Of a stretch of 64,000 nucleotides of DNA, positions 61,200 through 64,000 are shown piece by piece. Below the pieces are notes generated by a model, which had not been told where the DNA came from, made no database searches, and was given only the letters and a program-made list of their open reading frames with translations. This DNA comes from Gammaproteobacteria bacterium (GTDB lineage Bacteria > Pseudomonadota > Gammaproteobacteria > Pseudomonadales > Pseudomonadaceae): the NCBI GenBank assembly GCA_023475025.1, contig JAMCWB010000004.1:186001-250000 (forward strand), given 5' to 3'. The translations under genes and the position numbers were made by a program. How positions within the stretch are numbered: position 1 is the first letter of the stretch; each line of letters starts with the position of its first letter.

Positions 61200-62047
61200 G
61201 ATTGATGTTCCTGTAAGGGTGGACGAGAAGAAGATGCAGCCAGGCCTGACTGGTCTGGCTCAGGATGCTGCTGCGCAGATGCTGCATCAGCAGCCCGCCT
61301 ATCATAGATAATACCCAGTACCTGCGTCGTGAGTGCGGACGGCGGCCCGTCAAACACCACCTCACCCTGAGCGAGACCGATAATCCGGTCTGCAAAGCGC
61401 GTAGCAAGCTCTACCTGATGCAAGCTGACCACTGCGGTAATGGCGTCTTCCTGACACACGCGCCGCAGCAGGCTCAGTACCTTGTCCGCCGTGGCCGGGT
61501 CCAGGCTGGCGACCGGCTCATCAGCCAGCAGGGTATCCGGCTGCTGGGCCAGCGCCCGAGCCACACCCACACGCTGCATTTGACCGCCACTGAGATTATC
61601 CACCCGGGTCAGCGCCTTGTCAGCCAGGCCAACCCGCTCCAGGCAATCAAAGGCCAGCGCAATATCGGCCTGGGGCAGCGGCAGCAGACTGCGCAGCGTG
61701 CCGTGATGGCCAAGGCGGCCGGTCAGTACATTGTGTAGCGCGCTAAAGCGTGGCAGCAGCTGATGGTGTTGAAAGATCATCGCCGTGCGACGGCGATGTG
61801 CCCGAATGCGTGCCTTGCGTTCAAGCAGCCCGACGACAGAGGAAATGATTGCACCACCAGTCGGCTTCTGCAGCAGATTCATGCAGCGCAACAGACTGGT
61901 CTTCCCCGCCCCGGACAGCCCCAGCACCACCGTGAACTCACCCTGGTAAAACTCAAGCGTGGCTCCATTCAGCGCGCGGGTGCCGTTCGGGTAGGTCAGC
62001 TCTACACCATCAAGGCGGAGTAGCGGCTGCACAGCGGTGGAAGTCAT
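61196..62047 (-). CDS. phnC: Phosphonate-type ABC transporter ATP-binding protein
   Basis: ATPase of 283 residues. Walker A is GLSGAGKTS, the Q loop is in FQHHQLLPRFS, the signature LSGGQMQRVGVARAL, Walker B LLADEPVASLD, and the switch histidine is in VSLHQVELA. The RTAMIFQHHQLLPRFSALHN segment and the following LTGRLG are typical of PhnC. It has a C-terminal extension of about 30 residues rich in Ala, Gln and Ser. ATG 62047 has no clear ribosome binding site. Three tandem copies of a seven-base unit lie 15-36 bases upstream. First gene of phnCDE. Confidence 0.92.
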   Translation of the reverse strand: MTSTAVQPLLRLDGVELTYPNGTRALNGATLEFYQGEFTVVLGLSGAGKTSLLRCMNLLQKPTGGAIISSVVGLLERKARIRAHRRRTAMIFQHHQLLPRFSALHNVLTGRLGHHGTLRSLLPLPQADIALAFDCLERVGLADKALTRVDNLSGGQMQRVGVARALAQQPDTLLADEPVASLDPATADKVLSLLRRVCQEDAITAVVSLHQVELATRFADRIIGLAQGEVVFDGPPSALTTQVLGIIYDRRAADAASAQQHPEPDQSGLAASSSRPPLQEHQS

Positions 62048-62062
62048 ATTGATAGTCTATTC

Positions 62063-62083
62063 GCAGATGGCAGATGGCAGATG
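62063..62083. repeat. Triple seven-base tandem repeat in the phnC leader
   Basis: Three perfect contiguous copies of GCAGATG (plus strand; CATCTGC on the transcribed sense) lie at 62063-62069, 62070-62076 and 62077-62083. They do not match the spaced Pho-box repeat. Their place just before phnC suggests a slippage-prone leader or a multimer protein site. Nearby, ACTGGGGGCG (62085-62094) and CGCCCCCAGT (62169-62178) form a ten-base inverted repeat spanning 94 bases. Confidence 0.7.
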
Positions 62084-62230
62084 AACTGGGGGCGTAGCCT
62101 AACCTACCACCAAGCGTGAAGCTTGTAACAAGGCTGTATTCCACAGAATTAAAAATAACACCATTGATCGCCCCCAGTATCAGCCTGATTGTCCAGTTGG
62201 GGATGCCTTTATTGCTTGGGCTGTGCGCAT

Positions 62231-62557
62231 TCAGAACGGCGGAAAACCCGCCATACGCCAACAATCGCTGGCATCCACTACCATATGGATGACCAACCCA
62301 AGGCCGATCAGGCGGGTTGGGCGCCAGGTGCACATCAGGATATAGATACCGATGGCCGGATAGCTGTGCAGGGGGTGAAAACCGATGGAACAGCGGTCGG
62401 GGGAGAAGATGGGAGTGGCGAGCAGGTGGTCGAGGTCGACCAGCATGGTCGCCATCATGATCAACCAGGCTTTGAGCCAGATGGTGCGGTAACCGAACCA
62501 AGCGACCAGTCCGGGCACCAGGGCATGCAGCAATAAATGAAATGCGGTAGTCAGCAT
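62231..62557 (-). CDS. DUF6122 family membrane protein
   Basis: Short (108 residues) hydrophobic protein with about three membrane segments. It has a His/Asp pattern that recalls YdjM-type membrane metal hydrolases: LLLHALVPGLVAWFG, MLVDLDHLLATP, FHPLHSYPAIGIY and VIHMVVDASDC. The family has no proven role. The ATG overlaps the stop of the DsbA-like gene (TGATG), so the two are co-translated. Between its stop and phnC are 183 bases with two repeats and no gene. Confidence 0.8.
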   Translation of the reverse strand: MLTTAFHLLLHALVPGLVAWFGYRTIWLKAWLIMMATMLVDLDHLLATPIFSPDRCSIGFHPLHSYPAIGIYILMCTWRPTRLIGLGLVIHMVVDASDCWRMAGFPPF

Positions 62558-63186
62558 CAGACGGCCTGTTGCGCTCCGGCGGCCAGCCAGCGCCCGAGCA
62601 GCGATTGCGCGGCGTCGGGTGTCTGGTAACCATTGGCCAACAGGGCCAAGAGGCCGTCACGTTCTGCCAGCAGGGTCGGAAAACCGCTGATGCCCAGGTC
62701 TCTGACCCAACTGATATCGCTAGCCAGGCCGGCGAGGCTCTCTTCGGCGTCATAGGCGGCAGCAAAGCGGTTTGCCTTGTAGCCTACGGACTCTGCCAGG
62801 GCTACCAGGGTGCTGGTATCGGTGATGTCTTCGGCGCGGGTGTAAAAGGCTGCTTGCATGGCCTGCACCAGCGGCCAGGCCTTGTTCGCATCCAGGCCGC
62901 GTGCGGTGACCAGTGCACGGCAGGCCGGGGTAGTGGTGTAACAGAAGTCTGCCGGCAAGGCGTCTACCGAGGTAAACGGCTGACCGGAAGCATCGGCGAC
63001 GGCGGTCCAGTGTTCATGCAATGCGGCGCGGGCTGAGTTGTCCAGTGGGTCACGCGCTGCGCGCAGACCACCGGCAACCAAATGCACAGGCACGTCATTG
63101 GCTTGCACAATCTGTTCGATCACCGGCGCAAAGCCCCAGCACCAGGAACACATCGGGTCCATTACATAGATCAGGCGCTGGGGCAT
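62557..63186 (-). CDS. DsbA-family thioredoxin-fold protein (FrnE-like)
   Basis: Cytosolic (no signal peptide) DsbA-superfamily protein of 209 residues. The redox motif C13-S-W-C16 sits in VMDPMCSWCWGFAPV, the cis-Pro loop is GISGFPTLL, and a helical insert lies between, as in DsbA/FrnE proteins. Members act as disulfide isomerase-like or glutathione-dependent isomerase-like enzymes; the substrate here is unknown. It is nine bases downstream of trhO and co-translated with the DUF6122 gene. Confidence 0.88.
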   Translation of the reverse strand: MPQRLIYVMDPMCSWCWGFAPVIEQIVQANDVPVHLVAGGLRAARDPLDNSARAALHEHWTAVADASGQPFTSVDALPADFCYTTTPACRALVTARGLDANKAWPLVQAMQAAFYTRAEDITDTSTLVALAESVGYKANRFAAAYDAEESLAGLASDISWVRDLGISGFPTLLAERDGLLALLANGYQTPDAAQSLLGRWLAAGAQQAV

Positions 63187-63195
63187 GGGCTTTCC

Positions 63196-64000
63196 TCAGT
63201 CCGGGTTCTGGTTGGGTGACGCCAATTGCTGGGGCAAGCCAATCGGGTGCGGCTGGTTGCGCTGCCGGGCCAGTCGAATCTGCCGCTGACGTTCTTCTGC
63301 CCGCTTGCGGGTCTTTTCCGGCAGGCTGGCGTAGCAATGCGGGCAGCTGACACCCTCCTCATACTGCTCGGAGGCCATATCGGCGGCTGAAATCGGGTGG
63401 CGGCAGGCGTGGCACTGGTCGTACTCGCCCGGTGCCAGGTCATGCCCTACGGTCACCCGATTATCAAACACAAAGCACTCGCCCTGCCATTTGCTCTGCT
63501 CGGCAGGCACTTCTTCCAGGTATTTCAGGATGCCGCCCTTGAGGTGATACACCTCGTCAAAGCCCTGTTTGAGCATAAAGCTGGAGGCTTTTTCGCAGCG
63601 GATGCCGCCGGTACAGAACATGGCGACCTTCTTGTGTCTGGCCGGATCGAAGTGCTCCTCGATATACTCGGGAAACTCACGAAAGGTTTTGGTTTTCGGG
63701 TCTATTGCGCCTTCAAAGGTACCAATGGACACCTCGTAATCATTACGCGTGTCAATCAACAGCACCTCAGGGTCACTGATCAGCGCATTCCAGTCCTGCG
63801 CCTCGACATAGGTACCGACCCGCTCATTCGGGCTGACACCCGGCACACCAAGGGTCACGATTTCCTTTTTCAGCTTGACCTTGGTGCGATAGAAGGGCAT
63901 CTCGTCACAGACCGAGACCTTGTAATCCAGATCGGCCAGGCGCGGGTCACTGCGCAGCCAGTCGAGTACCCGCGCCATGCCTTTTGGCTCTCCTGCAATG
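63196..64000 (-). CDS. trhO: tRNA uridine(34) hydroxylase TrhO, C-terminal part
   Basis: Rhodanese-like enzyme that hydroxylates U34 of tRNA in an oxygen-dependent way, a step to 5-carboxymethoxyuridine. The frame stays open through the window edge, so the N-terminal domain and start are missing; Met at 63978 is internal. The rhodanese domain has [11 protein letters not shown] and the active-site loop [13 protein letters not shown]. The C-terminal tail carries two CxxC pairs (QCHACRHP and SCPHCYA), a probable zinc ribbon, before a basic helix. First gene of a likely trhO, DsbA-like, DUF6122 unit. Confidence 0.93.
   Translation of the reverse strand, partial: IAGEPKGMARVLDWLRSDPRLADLDYKVSVCDEMPFYRTKVKLKKEIVTLGVPGVSPNERVGTYVEAQDWNALISDPEVLLIDTRNDYEVSIGTFEGAIDPKTKTFREFPEYIEEHFDPARHKKVAMFCTGGIRCEKASSFMLKQGFDEVYHLKGGILKYLEEVPAEQSKWQGECFVFDNRVTVGHDLAPGEYDQCHACRHPISAADMASEQYEEGVSCPHCYASLPEKTRKRAEERQRQIRLARQRNQPHPIGLPQQLASPNQNPD

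Noticed and set aside
62048-62230. Pho box before phnC
   Set aside because: The CATCTGC heptamers are contiguous, whereas a Pho box needs CTGTCAT-like repeats separated by four bases; no such pair is seen.
62010-62765. A 251-codon minus-strand frame across the phnC leader, the DUF6122 gene and part of the DsbA-like gene
   Set aside because: It overlaps three better supported genes or gaps in another frame and its translation is rich in Pro, His, Arg and Ser without a domain.

Overview
The window reads as chromosomal DNA of a gammaproteobacterium of the order Pseudomonadales, most likely Pseudomonas or the related Halopseudomonas (the former P. pertucinogena group). From memory, the gene order mtnA-gyrA-serC-pheA-hisC-tyrA/aroA-cmk-rpsA-ihfB-lapA-lapB-pyrF, and later the CpxR / Spy-like / sensor kinase trio and cyaB, follow the Pseudomonas aeruginosa layout. 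The fused TyrA-AroA protein and the long-form TrpRS also fit. No tRNA, rRNA, CRISPR array, integrase or transposase gene is visible.

Layout. 1-453 is the 3' end of a zinc alcohol dehydrogenase. 470-13983 is a minus-strand block for pyrimidine synthesis (pyrF), LPS regulation (lapA, lapB), chromosome architecture (ihfB), translation (rpsA), nucleotide supply (cmk), aromatic amino acids (tyrA-aroA, hisC, pheA), serine (serC) and DNA topology (gyrA). 14156-16734 carries mtnA and mtaD, divergent genes that fit the route of 5'-methylthioadenosine salvage through methylthioinosine. 16724-18838 is a plus-strand overlapping set ubiG-mupP-yciK, followed by a diguanylate cyclase (19022-19954).

19982-41066 is the unusual part: a minus-strand operon of a 6213-residue two-partner-secretion exoprotein of the LktA-like filamentous adhesin type, its TpsB outer-membrane pore, and a SapC-family protein. 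It interrupts an otherwise core gene order (diguanylate cyclase to rluB) and looks like an accessory surface-adhesion locus.

41249-46794 returns to core genes on the minus strand: rluB, scpB, scpA, trpS, yciO and rnm (RNase AM). 46972-49815 holds a YciI-like protein and a Cpx-type envelope stress system (regulator, Spy-like periplasmic protein, sensor kinase). 49769-52594 has a YdjA-type nitroreductase, an AraC regulator, an Mpo1/DUF962 protein and an HD-domain protein that resembles mixed-valent diiron oxygenases. 52690-56342 has the class III adenylate cyclase cyaB and a PlpD-type patatin autotransporter. 56339-59382 has recQ and a YecA/UPF0149 protein. 59483-62047 is a phosphonate-type ABC transporter (phnC, phnD, phnE). 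62231-64000 holds a DUF6122 membrane protein, a DsbA/FrnE-like thioredoxin-fold protein and the 3' part of trhO.

The most notable non-coding signal is a pair of about 108-base structured repeats (45145-45252 and 58596-58703). Their asymmetric 52-base cores are conserved. Their 28-base arms pair almost perfectly in each copy even though half of a 12-base arm segment differs between copies, so the changes are compensatory.
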